From: Leptolyngbyaceae cyanobacterium clean351 | Lineage (GTDB): Bacteria; Cyanobacteriota; Cyanobacteriia; DAIDHW01 | Length of the DNA stretch: 64,000 nt | NCBI GenBank assembly: GCA_027451865.1 | Contig: DAIDHW010000002.1 | Span: 1-64,000 of the forward strand | Reading direction: 5' to 3' | Part shown: positions 45,765 through 55,167 of the stretch, in pieces | Layout of the letters: every line of letters starts with the position of its first letter | Position numbering within the stretch: position 1 is the stretch's first letter | Position numbers and translations under genes: made by a program | Notes under the pieces: model-generated | Told to the model about the DNA's origin: nothing | The model's database searches: none | What the model saw: only the letters and a program-made list of their open reading frames with translations

Positions 45765-47802
45765 GGCCAGAACGGGGCCCAGGAGTGGGGGGATCCTGGG
45801 GATTTCCCAAGCCATTGGTGAGCTCATAACGCCAAGCCAACAGCTGCAACCACAGCCGCGGGGCTCCCTTCTCCAACCAGGGCTGACTCCAGCTAAGGAG
45901 CCGCCCCAGCCAACCCCGAGTGATCAACCCCAGGCAGGCCATGAGGGTAAAGTTAAGGTAACTGCCTACCCACCGCCCCATGTCCCGTGGCCCCGCCAGT
46001 TGCCAAATCCACCTGAGCAGGACCGGATGGGTGAAGGCCGCAGTTAGGGCGATGCGATTAAAAGTTAACCAGTCACAGCGGTCTTTGATAAAAGCAGCGG
46101 CCACCTCAGGAGGCTGGGTGCCTAGGATACCGAAGAACACGTTCAGCATGCTATTGATCCGTTGGGGCGGAATTTGCTTACCCGGAGGCACCATCATCCC
46201 CTTGGAGAATAACCAGGTGACGGAGACGTTACTTTGGTAAGCACGAATTAGGTTCAGGTCCTGAGCGCGGAGGAGATCATGGCGCAGGGCCGTGTCCAGC
46301 AGGTGGGTGAGGCGCCCCAGGTTGCGGATCAGGGAACCAAAGCCGGTAAATACTAAGGGGGACTGCAGGGAGGCCGCATCTCCGATCGCCATCAATCGGT
46401 CCCAGGCCACACGGCGCTCCCCGGCGTGTAGACTAAAGTGGCCCGGAATATACCCAAAAGTGGGCTTTTTCCACACTAGCTTTTGCGGGTCACAGCGGCG
46501 GTACTCCGGCAGAATAGTGAAGAAGTCCTCATACATTTCCAGCAGGGAACCGGGATTGTCCCGCTGCACCTGGTGGTAGTGGAACAGGTAAAAGGTCAAC
46601 TCGTCCCCAGCCCCCGGGAACAGCTCCCAGATCAATTGGCGACCCCGCGAGATGTCCCCATGACTGTAGAGCACATCCCCGTACCGACAATCCCACACCC
46701 CCAACTCAAAGCCCCCGCTGACCACGGCCCCCACCGTTGGGCAAACACTGTCGAAGGCACGGCCCCCGTTGAGTTGCCAGGCGATGGGGGAGGCAGTGCC
46801 CATGGCATCGATGAGCAAGCGGCCCCGGGCTTGGCGTTGTTTGCCGTCGGCAACTCCGACTGTGCTCACTAATATTCCCTCGGCAAAAATGTCACCCCGC
46901 TGAAACTCCGTTTGGTCCCAAATTTCTCCCCCCCCTTGGCGGAGCTTCTCACCACACAGTGCCAAAAACTTCTCAGCGTCTAAGCCAACATTCAAGACCG
47001 TCGGAGTGTGGAGGACTGGGGCACGGGCCGAGGGGGGATTGTTAGCGGCAAAGAACTGATGAAACCCATCGAGGTACTCGCGGGCGATCACCGACTCAAA
47101 CTCAGCAGCAGTAAACAAGCCCAAGTCGATTAGGGTTTGAAATTCCTGGCGAGAAATATTCCACTCCCGGTTCATCCGTCCAAAGGGGAGGCGTTCAATT
47201 AGCAACACCCGATACCCTAAACTGGCCATTACCGCAGCGTGCACTACCCCCAAGGCTCCCCCCACGTAGACCAGGTCGTAACTTGATTCACCGGCGGGGA
47301 TGGGACCCTCCGCCCGGAAAACCACCGGTCGGGGCTGATGATAATCCAGGACACTGGCACGCCAGCGCTGCTCCCACCAGTACAGACGAGTTAGATGAGC
47401 TTCCCCCTGGGGCATCTGGGCAAAGGCGGCAACGGTGCGGGGATAGAAGGGGGCCAAGGCTGCCGCCACGGACAGACCGACCGGCACTGGCGGTAGCTGC
47501 GGGGGTTTGTAGGGAAACCTAGCATTCAGGGCCGCCTGTAGACCTCTAATCAGTTGGGCCTGGCGGGGAATTGGTCCCTTTCCCCAGCGAAAAACCTTGA
47601 GGTAGGTGGTATTCTGCACGGACCAGACAAAAATTGATAATTCCGAGGGCGGGGCACCCGGAGGGAAAAACTTCCACCTCACTCCGGCCGCCGTGGGGAC
47701 TTTTTCTCCCCCCCCCAAGGGCGGGCTCTGGTGTAACCAGTCCCGGACCTGCTGGGTGTTAGGAGTAGGAACCTCAGTGTAGAAAATTTCCTGCATCAGC
47801 AC
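45703..47802 (-). CDS. cruA: Lycopene cyclase, CruA/CruP family
   Basis: The 699-residue FAD protein matches the CruA/CruP lycopene cyclases used by many cyanobacteria and green sulfur bacteria to make beta-carotene. After an N-terminal domain of about 190 residues comes a dinucleotide fold LVYVGGALGVVHAAVMASLG (near residue 195), then REWNISRQEFQTLIDLGLF and LIDAMGTASPIAWQLNGGRA. The flavin-binding C-terminal GDAASLQSPLVFTGFGSLI follows. Known plant CruP relatives share these motifs; I favour CruA but cannot exclude CruP from memory. Its end overlaps the convergent gene by 62 bases. Confidence 0.85.
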   Translation of the reverse strand: MLMQEIFYTEVPTPNTQQVRDWLHQSPPLGGGEKVPTAAGVRWKFFPPGAPPSELSIFVWSVQNTTYLKVFRWGKGPIPRQAQLIRGLQAALNARFPYKPPQLPPVPVGLSVAAALAPFYPRTVAAFAQMPQGEAHLTRLYWWEQRWRASVLDYHQPRPVVFRAEGPIPAGESSYDLVYVGGALGVVHAAVMASLGYRVLLIERLPFGRMNREWNISRQEFQTLIDLGLFTAAEFESVIAREYLDGFHQFFAANNPPSARAPVLHTPTVLNVGLDAEKFLALCGEKLRQGGGEIWDQTEFQRGDIFAEGILVSTVGVADGKQRQARGRLLIDAMGTASPIAWQLNGGRAFDSVCPTVGAVVSGGFELGVWDCRYGDVLYSHGDISRGRQLIWELFPGAGDELTFYLFHYHQVQRDNPGSLLEMYEDFFTILPEYRRCDPQKLVWKKPTFGYIPGHFSLHAGERRVAWDRLMAIGDAASLQSPLVFTGFGSLIRNLGRLTHLLDTALRHDLLRAQDLNLIRAYQSNVSVTWLFSKGMMVPPGKQIPPQRINSMLNVFFGILGTQPPEVAAAFIKDRCDWLTFNRIALTAAFTHPVLLRWIWQLAGPRDMGRWVGSYLNFTLMACLGLITRGWLGRLLSWSQPWLEKGAPRLWLQLLAWRYELTNGLGNPQDPPTPGPRSGLIQTPAGQGEAWQPQQVGRQ

Positions 47803-47880
47803 ATTGCAAGATGTAACATCTCGTCCAACTCAACTTTTTCATCTTGAGATACACTAGACTAACAAAAATAAGTTTGCTTA

Positions 47881-48153
47881 ATGAAAGTTTACAACTCGAA
47901 ACTTAACTTGGCGATGAAACACCGAATTCCCACTACCACAGAGGAGGTTCTGAGTCTGAGACAGGCTGAGAACGTGGATGCGGAGTTGATGGCAGCCGCC
48001 ATTTTTGGGGTAGTGAGACTGGCCCGTTCTCAAGGTCATTCTCTGGAGGAGTTGACTGCCGAGGTCCTGCGGGAGGACGGGTGCCTTGACGCCGTAGAGC
48101 GCTCTTGGCTGAGCACGGTGATGGCCAAGACTTGGCAGGACCTGGAGGATTAG
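47881..48153 (+). CDS. Small conserved-looking hypothetical protein
   Basis: A 90-residue helical protein: TTEEVLSLRQAENVDAELM, AAIFGVVRLARSQGHSLEEL, EVLREDGCLDAVERSWLSTV. The pattern fits a compact helical bundle; I recall similar unnamed cyanobacterial proteins but no function. A shorter start at the second Met (MKHRIPTT) is possible. It is divergent from the lycopene-cyclase gene. Its stop interlocks with that of the HxlR gene (four shared bases). Confidence 0.6.
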   Translation: MKVYNSKLNLAMKHRIPTTTEEVLSLRQAENVDAELMAAAIFGVVRLARSQGHSLEELTAEVLREDGCLDAVERSWLSTVMAKTWQDLED

Positions 48154-48449
48154 GGAATAGCTTTAAGCTGCTGGTAGTAGGCTCCCCAGGCGGCCATCTC
48201 CTCAAGAACAGGTTTAAGACTATCCCCAAGGGGAGTGAGAGAGTACTCGACCTTGGGGGGGACTTGCTGATAGACCCGCCGCCCCACTAAGCCTGCCTCC
48301 TCCAGTTCCCGCAGTTTTTGGGTGAGCATTTTCTGGGTGACCCCAGGAAGGGCCCGGTGAAGTTCCCCAAACCGTCTCACACCGCCGAATAGTTCGCGCA
48401 GGATCAACAGTTTCCAGCGCCCACCAATAAGTTTCACGGTTATCTCCAC
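48150..48449 (-). CDS. HxlR-family transcriptional regulator
   Basis: The 99-residue winged-helix protein has the HxlR hallmark pattern: IGGRWKLLILRELFGGVRRFGELHRALPGVTQKMLTQ, with RRVYQQVPPKVEYSLTPLG forming the wing. HxlR regulators often sense redox or aldehyde stress and control an adjacent divergent gene. Here that gene is the CDGSH iron-sulfur protein, 134 bases away, so it may be the target. The usual N-terminal Cys of HxlR/HypR sensors is not seen. Confidence 0.85.
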   Translation of the reverse strand: MEITVKLIGGRWKLLILRELFGGVRRFGELHRALPGVTQKMLTQKLRELEEAGLVGRRVYQQVPPKVEYSLTPLGDSLKPVLEEMAAWGAYYQQLKAIP

Positions 48450-48543
48450 TGGGCAGGGGGGGGAGTTGCCAGCGGGAGCATGATGGTTAGTATGGTTTTG
48501 GGAAGTATGTTCCTTCGTAGTGCCTACTTTCCTTCTCTAGGAT

Positions 48544-48561
48544 CCTAGCTTATAGTCTAGG
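48544..48561 (+). promoter_or_regulatory. Possible HxlR operator, CCTAG-n8-CTAGG
   Basis: An inverted repeat (CCTAG, eight-base spacer, CTAGG) overlaps a TATAGT -10-like sequence 22 bases before the CDGSH gene. Its palindromic form suits a dimeric HxlR regulator from the divergent gene. The repeat is short and CTAG is common in this DNA, so chance is possible. Confidence 0.3.
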
Positions 48562-48583
48562 CTGTTGAGTTCACAAATTCGTC

Positions 48584-48820
48584 ATGGATAAACCTGTAGT
48601 TGCGGACACCAAACCGATAGTACTAGATTTGCAAGCCGGTTCCTACTGGTGGTGTAGTTGCGGCAAATCTGCTGGCCAACCCTACTGTGACGGCAGCCAC
48701 AAGGGGAGCGGCTTCGCTCCGCAGCAGTTTACCCTGGAGAAGGAACAAAAGGCCGCCCTGTGTCTGTGCAAACAGACCGGCAACCCGCCCTACTGCGACG
48801 GCAGCCACGCGAAGCTCTAG
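48584..48820 (+). CDS. CDGSH iron-sulfur domain protein (tandem)
   Basis: The 78-residue protein carries two CDGSH motifs: CSCGKSAGQPYCDGSH (about residues 22-37) and CLCKQTGNPPYCDGSH (about 59-74). Each C-x-C...C-x-G-S-H set binds a 2Fe-2S cluster with three Cys and one His. Two-cluster CDGSH proteins occur in bacteria and resemble mitochondrial Miner2; they act in redox or iron-sulfur handling. The divergent HxlR gene may regulate it. Confidence 0.93.
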   Translation: MDKPVVADTKPIVLDLQAGSYWWCSCGKSAGQPYCDGSHKGSGFAPQQFTLEKEQKAALCLCKQTGNPPYCDGSHAKL

Positions 48821-48832
48821 GACCGAGGACCG

Positions 48833-48849
48833 GGGCGGTAGTCCCGCCC
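48833..48849. terminator. GC-rich hairpin between convergent CDGSH and rpoD genes
   Basis: GGGCGG and CCGCCC form a six-pair GC stem with a five-base loop between the stops of two convergent genes. It may end both transcripts, although no clear T-run follows on either side. Confidence 0.5.
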
Positions 48850-48857
48850 TGGTGGAT

Positions 48858-50009
48858 TTAGCGAATGTATTCCTTGAGAATACTGTTGCGGTTAGGATGA
48901 CGCAACTTCCGCAAAGCCTTAGCCTCGATCTGGCGAATCCGTTCCCGGGTGACATTAAAGATCTGGCCTATCTCCTCCAGGGTCTTCATGCGCCCATCAT
49001 CTAGGCCGTAGCGTAGGCGCAGCACGTCTCGCTCCCGGGGACTGAGGGTATCGAGGACGCTCTCCAGGTCTTCCTTGAGGAGGCTTTTGGAGACCTGGTC
49101 ATCGGGGGTGTCGCCATCAGACTCGATAAAATCCCCGAGGCGCGAGTCCTCTTCCTTGCCGATGGGAGTTTCCAGGGAGATGGGCAACTGGGCAGACTTG
49201 GCGATGAACCGGAGCTTTTCGATAGTCATCTCCATACAGGTGGCAATCTCCTCCTCCGTCGGCTTGCGACCCATCTCCTGGGACAACAGCTTAGTAGTCT
49301 TTTTGATGCGGGAGATTGTCTCGTAGAGATGAACAGGTAATCGGATCGTACGAGACTGGTCGGCAATTGCCCGGGTGATCGCCTGGCGAATCCACCAAGT
49401 GGCGTAGGTGGAGAATTTGTAACCCTTCTCGTGGTCAAACTTCTCCGCCGCCCGGATCAGGCCCAAGCTGCCCTCCTGAATCAGGTCTTGGAAGGAAAGG
49501 CCTCGATTCATATACTTTTTGGCGATTGAAACCACTAGGCGCAGGTTGGATTGAACCATCTTCTCCTTAGCCCGGCGGCCTAGGTGGAGTCTGGCGCGGA
49601 AGGCCTGATAGCTCATGGAAACTTCCTGAGCCCACTCGTGGTCCTTGGGCTCCCGCTCTAGCTCTGCCTGGAGGCGCTCCCGAATTCGCTCTAACTCCAA
49701 TAAGTCAGCGATCTTGCGGGCCAACTCGATTTCCTCATCAGCCCTCAGCAGACGAATCCGGCCAATTTCCTGCAGGTAAAGACGAATCGAGTCTTCCGTG
49801 TAGTGTTTTTTCTTAGTTTGGGCCCGGCGGCGGCCTGAACGGGGCTTATCGGCCTTGATATCCTCTTCCTCTTGAATATCTAGGACATCAGACTGCTCAG
49901 GCAGGTCTAGGGCGAAGTCTACCTCGTAGGGCTCTAGCTTTTGGTCAAGGGAAAAGGGAGAGTCTAATTGGTAGGGTGAAGTGTCAAGTAGGTCATTGAC
50001 CTGGATCAT
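48858..50009 (-). CDS. rpoD: Primary RNA polymerase sigma factor (RpoD/SigA)
   Basis: A 383-residue group 1 sigma factor. I start at the ATG at 50009 because GAGGAG sits six bases upstream; an earlier frame to 50297 adds 96 unrelated residues. Domains in order: region 1.2 ([16 protein letters not shown]), region 2 with [16 protein letters not shown] and the core-binding and -10 recognition helices, region 3, and region 4.2 with [16 protein letters not shown]. This order matches cyanobacterial SigA, which drives vegetative transcription. Confidence 0.95.
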   Translation of the reverse strand: MIQVNDLLDTSPYQLDSPFSLDQKLEPYEVDFALDLPEQSDVLDIQEEEDIKADKPRSGRRRAQTKKKHYTEDSIRLYLQEIGRIRLLRADEEIELARKIADLLELERIRERLQAELEREPKDHEWAQEVSMSYQAFRARLHLGRRAKEKMVQSNLRLVVSIAKKYMNRGLSFQDLIQEGSLGLIRAAEKFDHEKGYKFSTYATWWIRQAITRAIADQSRTIRLPVHLYETISRIKKTTKLLSQEMGRKPTEEEIATCMEMTIEKLRFIAKSAQLPISLETPIGKEEDSRLGDFIESDGDTPDDQVSKSLLKEDLESVLDTLSPRERDVLRLRYGLDDGRMKTLEEIGQIFNVTRERIRQIEAKALRKLRHPNRNSILKEYIR

Positions 50010-50322
50010 GCCGCGCTCCTCATACTCCATAACACTAGGGTGACAGGGGGAAACAGGCGGAGTATGGGTATCCGCCAATCCGACTCGTTGGGGGGTAGAA
50101 AATTTCCAGGACCCTAGCTCTCGGCACGTTGCCCAGAGCTTGAGGGGCCCCTGAGATTGTAGCCTCTTGATTTGATATTCATGGGGACTGCCAACCCCCG
50201 GCTGCGGGCGAAGGCCTAAGGCCAGGGTGATCCCAGCTACTTCTAGTCTGCCAGAGAGTAAATGTTGATCTATTCTGTAAACAGGTACAATTCGCATAAC
50301 TTAACAATTGAGTCTTCCCTCC
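50010..50322. other. Divergent promoter region between rpoD and queD-like gene
   Basis: About 310 bases separate the two divergent genes, so promoters for both are expected. The rpoD-proximal part happens to be open in the rpoD frame (to 50297), but its translation looks like no domain. No regulatory motif was recognised. Confidence 0.5.
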
Positions 50323-51192
50323 ATGGCCGACCATTGTCTGATCCAGCGCCGTAGTCATTTCAGCGCCAGTCATCGCTACTGGTTGCCGGAACTGAGCCCC
50401 GAGGAAAATCAGCAGCGCTTTGGCCTTGCCAGTCATCCCCTCGGCCATGGCCACAACTATGAGCTATTTGTATCTATGGCAGGGGTGGTAAACCTCTACG
50501 GTATGGTCTTAAACCTTTCGGATGTAAAGCAAGTTATCCATGACCAGGTGACAGGGCCCCTGGAGTCTGCCCACTTGAACTCAGTCTGGCCAGAGTTTAG
50601 CGAGACCCTGCCCACCACCGAGAACATTGCCCGGGTAATCTGGCACCGCCTGGCTCCCCACCTGCCCCTTGTCAAGATTCAACTGTTTGAACACCCCCAG
50701 CTTTGGGCTGAATACTACGGAAATTCTATGGAAGCCTACTTGACCACCGCTACCCACTTTAGTGCTGCCCATCGGTTGGCCCTGCCCACCTTGAGCGAGG
50801 CTGAAAATTATCAGGTCTACGGCAAATGTGCCCGGCCTAACGGTCACGGCCACAACTACCACCTAGAGGTAACGGTACGGGGGACTATTGACAGCCGGAC
50901 CGGGATGGTAGTCGAGTTGGGAGCTCTGCACCGGGTAATAGATAATCTGGTGATAGAACCCTTAGACCACACCTTCCTGAACAAGGACATTCCCTACTTT
51001 GACCAGGTAGTTCCTACTGCTGAGAATATTGCCCTGCATATCCGGGACTTGCTACAGGGACCGCTGCAGGATTTGGGGGTGAGCCTGTATAAGGTGCGCC
51101 TCGTGGAGAGCCCCAACAACTCCTGCGAGGTTTTCGCCCCGGTACCGGCTGGCCTGATGCCCCTCCCGACCTTCAACCTGGCTACAGTTTAG
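50323..51192 (+). CDS. queD: 6-carboxytetrahydropterin synthase-like protein, two domains
   Basis: A 289-residue protein starting at ATG 50323; an in-frame TTG five codons earlier is less likely. It contains two tandem QueD/PTPS-like domains (about 1-130 and 140-280). Domain 2 has [16 protein letters not shown] with the catalytic Cys and zinc His residues, and [11 protein letters not shown]. Domain 1 has [16 protein letters not shown], where the Cys position is Ala, so it may be catalytically inactive. QueD makes the queuosine/7-deazaguanine precursor. No other queuosine genes are adjacent. Confidence 0.85.
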   Translation: MADHCLIQRRSHFSASHRYWLPELSPEENQQRFGLASHPLGHGHNYELFVSMAGVVNLYGMVLNLSDVKQVIHDQVTGPLESAHLNSVWPEFSETLPTTENIARVIWHRLAPHLPLVKIQLFEHPQLWAEYYGNSMEAYLTTATHFSAAHRLALPTLSEAENYQVYGKCARPNGHGHNYHLEVTVRGTIDSRTGMVVELGALHRVIDNLVIEPLDHTFLNKDIPYFDQVVPTAENIALHIRDLLQGPLQDLGVSLYKVRLVESPNNSCEVFAPVPAGLMPLPTFNLATV

Positions 51193-51262
51193 GGTTAATC
51201 TCCCCAGCCGGGGGCCCAAAGCCATCTATGATCAGATTCGAGGTCCTGGCTGGGTATTAAAG

Positions 51263-52645
51263 ATGACACGGATTCTGTTCGCGGCCGCGGAGGCCGCCCC
51301 CGTCGCTAAGGTAGGGGGGATGGGAGATGTGGTAGGAGCACTCCCCCAAGTGCTGCGCGACCTTGGGCACGATGTGCGGATTTTCCTCCCTTACTACGGT
51401 TTTTTGGTCAACAAGCTAGATATCCCCAAAGAGCCCGTCTGGCACGGCTCGGCGATGTTTCAGAATTTTGCCGTCTACGAAACCCGCCTACCCGGCACCG
51501 ACATTCCCCTCTACCTGTTTGGCCATCCTGTCTTTTCCCCCCGCCACATCTACGGAGGAGAAGATGAGGGGTGGCGCTTCACCCTGTTTGCCAACGGGGC
51601 AGCGGAGTTTTGCTGGAATTACTGGAAGCCACAGATCATTCACTGTCACGACTGGCATACTGGCATGATTCCGGTGTGGATGCACCAGTCCCCGGACATC
51701 TCCACGGTTTATACCATTCACAACTTGGCCTACCAGGGGCCCTGGCGCTGGTACCTAGAGAAAATCACCTGGTGTCCCTGGTACATGCAAGGACATAATA
51801 CCATGGCTGCTGCCGTCCAGTACGCTGACCGTACTAACACCGTTTCCCCCACCTACGCCCAGCAAATCCGCACTCCCGCCTACGGAGAGACCCTAGAGGG
51901 GTTGCTGTCCTTCCTGGGACCCAAGCTGACCGGGATCCTCAATGGGATCGATACCCGGGCCTACGATCCCGCCACTGATAAGGCCCTAGTTTGCAACTAC
52001 ACCGGAGATACTCTGGAGCTGCGACTGAAAAATAAAACTGCCCTTCAAGAGGAGATGGGTCTAGAGGTAAATTCCCAAGCCTTCCTAGTGGGTATGGTCA
52101 GCCGCCTGGTGGAGCAAAAGGGCATCGATCTGGTCCTGCAGATCATCGACCGGTTCCTCGCCTACACAGACTCTCAACTGGTAGTCCTAGGGACTGGAGA
52201 CCGCTACTACGAGACCCAATTCTGGCAGATTGCCACTCGCTATCCTGGCCGGGTCGCCGTCTACCTCCTGTACAACGACAACCTGGCGCGGCGCATCTAC
52301 GGCAGCACCGATGCCTTTTTGATGCCTTCGCGCTTTGAGCCCTGCGGAATTAGCCAGCTGCTGGCCCTACGCTACGGTTCGGTACCGATTGTCCGCCGTA
52401 CCGGTGGCCTAGTCGACACAGTGGCCCACCACGACCCGGAGCATGGGGCCGGAACAGGGTACTGTTTTGACCGCTATGAACCCCTGGACCTTTACACCTG
52501 TTTAGTCCGCGCCTGGGAAGGCTACCGGTACAAGTCCTTTTGGCGTCAACTTCAGCAGCGGGGCATGGCGGCCGACTTTAGTTGGGACCGCTCCGCCCAG
52601 GAGTATCTTAAGCTCTACAATCTGGTCCTAGGAATAGGAGCCTAG
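51263..52645 (+). CDS. glgA: Glycogen synthase GlgA
   Basis: The 460-residue GT5 enzyme extends alpha-1,4-glucan chains from ADP-glucose, the main carbon store of cyanobacteria. N-terminal [14 protein letters not shown] carries the K-x-G-G ADP-glucose contact, and the C-terminal half has [31 protein letters not shown] and [11 protein letters not shown], all family hallmarks. Length is slightly short of the usual 470-490 but complete. The next gene starts three bases after it. Confidence 0.96.
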   Translation: MTRILFAAAEAAPVAKVGGMGDVVGALPQVLRDLGHDVRIFLPYYGFLVNKLDIPKEPVWHGSAMFQNFAVYETRLPGTDIPLYLFGHPVFSPRHIYGGEDEGWRFTLFANGAAEFCWNYWKPQIIHCHDWHTGMIPVWMHQSPDISTVYTIHNLAYQGPWRWYLEKITWCPWYMQGHNTMAAAVQYADRTNTVSPTYAQQIRTPAYGETLEGLLSFLGPKLTGILNGIDTRAYDPATDKALVCNYTGDTLELRLKNKTALQEEMGLEVNSQAFLVGMVSRLVEQKGIDLVLQIIDRFLAYTDSQLVVLGTGDRYYETQFWQIATRYPGRVAVYLLYNDNLARRIYGSTDAFLMPSRFEPCGISQLLALRYGSVPIVRRTGGLVDTVAHHDPEHGAGTGYCFDRYEPLDLYTCLVRAWEGYRYKSFWRQLQQRGMAADFSWDRSAQEYLKLYNLVLGIGA

Positions 52646-52648
52646 GGA

Positions 52649-53566
52649 ATGGGGGGCTTGGGGCGCAGGCTAGCCCCCTGGGGTCGCTGGGTCATCTTTG
52701 GCAGTACAGTTTTTTTTCTTGTCCATGCCCTAGGGACCCACTGGCAAGAATTCCAAAATACCCACCTGCAACCCGCTAGCTGGCGTCAAGTGCTCCTGGC
52801 TTTGGGTTTTACCTTGGGGGCCCACAGCTGGGCGGGCTGGGTGTGGCAGCTTACCCTCCAGCAGCTGGGCTACCGGGTACCAGTCCTATGGGCAATTCGG
52901 GTCTACCTAAAAACCAACAGTGCTAAATACTTGCCTGGGAATATTTGGCACTTTTACGGCCGAGTCAGGGCGGTCCAGCGCACCGGCGCCAGCTTAGGCC
53001 TGGGGGTGGTGAGTGTGCTCCTTGAACCGCTGCTGATGGCATTAGCTGCCCTGGGTTGGGGTAGCTTAGGTTCCCCTAGCCCTTGGCAGCAATTGTCCTG
53101 GGCAGGTCTAGGGGTAGGCTTGATGCTGATTCATCCCCGATTTCTCAACCCCTTGTTGCTCTTTTGGAGTCGAGCTAAGGCCAAACTATTGGCCCAGGAG
53201 GCAGGTTTAGAGGTGGTGAAGCTGCAGCGCTACCCCTGGGCGCTGATCGCTGGGGAGGGGGTGTTTTTAACCCTGCGGGGTACAGCTTTCGCACTAGCAT
53301 TAGCTGTATTTACCCCTGTGGCCCTCTGGGATTTACCCTGGGCTTACAGCGGTTTTGCTTTGGCCTGGCTAGTGGGCCTAATTGTACCGGGTGCACCGGC
53401 AGGCCTAGGGGTATTTGAGCTGACAGCAGTAGTTTTACTTTCTGGTTTGTGCCCCTTCAATGACCTGCTGAGCGCCATTCTCTGCTACCGCTTTATCAGC
53501 ATTGTGGCGGAAGCCTTAGGGGCCAGCTGGGCCTGGATAACCGAACCTAAAACTGCAGTTAGGTAA
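52649..53566 (+). CDS. UPF0104/LPG-synthase-like membrane protein
   Basis: A 305-residue protein with about eight hydrophobic segments. Motifs RVYLKTNSAKYLPGNIWHFYGR (near 90-111) and GLIVPGAPAGLGVFELTAVVLLSG (near 245-270) match the lysylphosphatidylglycerol synthase TM region (UPF0104). The catalytic aminoacyl-transfer domain is absent, so flippase or lipid-related transport is only a possibility. The gene lies just before the predicted origin and is probably cotranscribed with glgA. Confidence 0.82.
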   Translation: MGGLGRRLAPWGRWVIFGSTVFFLVHALGTHWQEFQNTHLQPASWRQVLLALGFTLGAHSWAGWVWQLTLQQLGYRVPVLWAIRVYLKTNSAKYLPGNIWHFYGRVRAVQRTGASLGLGVVSVLLEPLLMALAALGWGSLGSPSPWQQLSWAGLGVGLMLIHPRFLNPLLLFWSRAKAKLLAQEAGLEVVKLQRYPWALIAGEGVFLTLRGTAFALALAVFTPVALWDLPWAYSGFALAWLVGLIVPGAPAGLGVFELTAVVLLSGLCPFNDLLSAILCYRFISIVAEALGASWAWITEPKTAVR

Positions 53567-53589
53567 CCTGAGTGGATACCCCCAGGATG

Positions 53590-53905
53590 GGCGGAAGACA
53601 TGTAAATTTTTATTAAATTTTTATATGTACTTTCTTAAAGTACATATGATCCCGTGGAAAAAATGGCTTTTTCTAGGGAAAACTTGGGGAAAACTCGGGG
53701 AAAACTCGGCAGAGATTGTGGATAAAAATTGGTGGTTTATTTGAACTGTGGAAAAAAAGGGGGGGTTTTCCCCAGATTTTCCACAAGCACTTTTAGGCTG
53801 TAAACTTTACCAATTAAGGGTCCGCCTTGAGTTTTCCCCAGTTTCCACAGACTCTACTACTACTAATTAAATTAATTTAAATCAGCAGGATTATTTAAAG
53901 CGCAA
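53590..53905. other. Predicted chromosomal replication origin (oriC)
   Basis: An AT-rich intergenic stretch upstream of dnaN contains a cluster of DnaA-box-like 9-mers. Exact TTTTCCACA forms: 53747-53755 (minus) and 53777-53785 (plus); TTATCCACA: 53717-53725 (minus). One-mismatch forms: 53653-53661, 53841-53849, and TTTTCCCCA at 53685-53693, 53766-53774 and 53832-53840. AT-rich runs at 53600-53647 and 53862-53900 are candidate unwinding elements. Cyanobacterial origins typically lie next to dnaN with these boxes. No dnaA gene is nearby. Confidence 0.82.
53623..53647. repeat. Perfect 11-bp inverted repeat in the AT-rich origin flank
   Basis: ATATGTACTTT, a three-base CTT loop and AAAGTACATAT form a perfect palindrome at the left side of the DnaA box cluster. 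It could aid duplex unwinding, bind an origin protein, or end the upstream glgA-operon transcript. Confidence 0.6.
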
Positions 53906-54006
53906 CTCCCTAAGGGTTTGAGCCAGCGGGAGTGTACGTTTTCCAGTGGGAGAAGTGTTAGAATGCCTCAGCCGGTCAAGCACTACCAAGCTTTAACCTC
54001 TGGTCA

Positions 54007-55134
54007 ATGAAATTCACCTGCCCTGTCCAAGAGTTCAAAACCCAACTTGCTGCCGCCGGGCGTGCCACAGCTCAACGGTCCCTTAATCCTGCCTGGGGTA
54101 AGGTTTTAATCAAGGCCGCAGAGTTGGACCAGCTAGTTACCCTGACGGGTTTTGACGGCCGGATGGGGATTCAGGCCAACTTAACTGCCGAGGTTACTAG
54201 GACCGGTTCCCTCGCTGTTTCACCCTCCTTAATACAAGAAATTGTCACCCAGGCGGCAGGAGAAACTTTAACCATGACCACCAAGGGGGAGCAGCTATTT
54301 CTGGCGAGTGGGCCTAGCCAGTACGAAATCTCAGGTAGTGATGGGGAGCTGTTCCCCGTAGTACCGGAAGTGGAAGCGCCTCTTATGTTGGAGGTTGGGC
54401 AAGAGGATTTAGCCGCTGCTCTCCAGGGGACGTTGTTTGCCGCTAGCACAGAGGAAGGCAAGCAGGTGTTGATGGGAGCTAGATTGACCTTCGATGAAAC
54501 AGGCCTAGAGGTCGCTGCTACCGACGGCCACCGCCTGGCTATTGCCCAGCTGTCCCAAGGGGGATTTAACTCCCTTGAGGTTACTATTCCCGCGCGGGCC
54601 CTCGGAGAAGTGGAGCGGGCCCTAAAGGCTGCCAGGGATAGAAAAACTGAGGGGGAGAAACTGAAGATGATGGTGGGCTCAACCCAGGCAGCCTTTTTTT
54701 TCCCCCACCAGACCATCACCACCCAGCTGATGGATGGCCAATACCCCAACTACCGCAAGCTACTCCCCCCCAGCTTCAAGTATCACGTGACCGTAGAGCG
54801 TCGGCTACTGCTTGCTGCCCTCAGCCGGGTTGCCGTTCTGGCGGATAAACACAATCCCGTGGTCAAGATGGACATCCAGGAGGCTGACCAGCAGCTGACC
54901 TTGACAGTCAACACCCCCGACGTGGGTAAGGGGGAAGAAAGCCTTCCTGCCCAAATTGCTGGGGGGGATTTGACAGTGGCCATGAACACTCGTTACCTGA
55001 CTCAAGGCCTGAAGGTGCTTTCCGGCAATGAGGTGCACCTGGAATTAAATGGTCCCTTGACTCCGGTGATTTTCCAGTCCCGCGGGGTAATACACGTCAC
55101 CTATCTGGTGATGCCGGTTCAACTGCGCTCCTAG
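54007..55134 (+). CDS. dnaN: DNA polymerase III sliding clamp (beta subunit)
   Basis: The 375-residue protein forms the ring that holds DNA polymerase on its template. It shows the three similar clamp domains. N-terminal MKFTCPVQEFKTQLAAAGRA, then QVLMGARLTFDETGLEVAATDGHRLA (domain 2) and MDGQYPNYRKLLPPSF (the clamp-typical loop) are followed by the C-terminal YLVMPVQL, which resembles the family's conserved end. It is immediately right of the predicted origin, the usual cyanobacterial arrangement. Confidence 0.96.
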   Translation: MKFTCPVQEFKTQLAAAGRATAQRSLNPAWGKVLIKAAELDQLVTLTGFDGRMGIQANLTAEVTRTGSLAVSPSLIQEIVTQAAGETLTMTTKGEQLFLASGPSQYEISGSDGELFPVVPEVEAPLMLEVGQEDLAAALQGTLFAASTEEGKQVLMGARLTFDETGLEVAATDGHRLAIAQLSQGGFNSLEVTIPARALGEVERALKAARDRKTEGEKLKMMVGSTQAAFFFPHQTITTQLMDGQYPNYRKLLPPSFKYHVTVERRLLLAALSRVAVLADKHNPVVKMDIQEADQQLTLTVNTPDVGKGEESLPAQIAGGDLTVAMNTRYLTQGLKVLSGNEVHLELNGPLTPVIFQSRGVIHVTYLVMPVQLRS

Positions 55135-55167
55135 GTAACGGATGATTCCACACGGGAGATTGCTCTA

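Noticed and set aside
50010-50297. N-terminal extension of the sigma factor
   Set aside because: It lacks sigma-like sequence, and a strong ribosome site favours the ATG at 50009.
50323-51192. Queuosine-type DNA modification (Dpd) system linked to the helicase
   Set aside because: The queD-like gene is 8.5 kb away and no DNA transglycosylase or Dpd gene is present; queD is ordinary in cyanobacteria.
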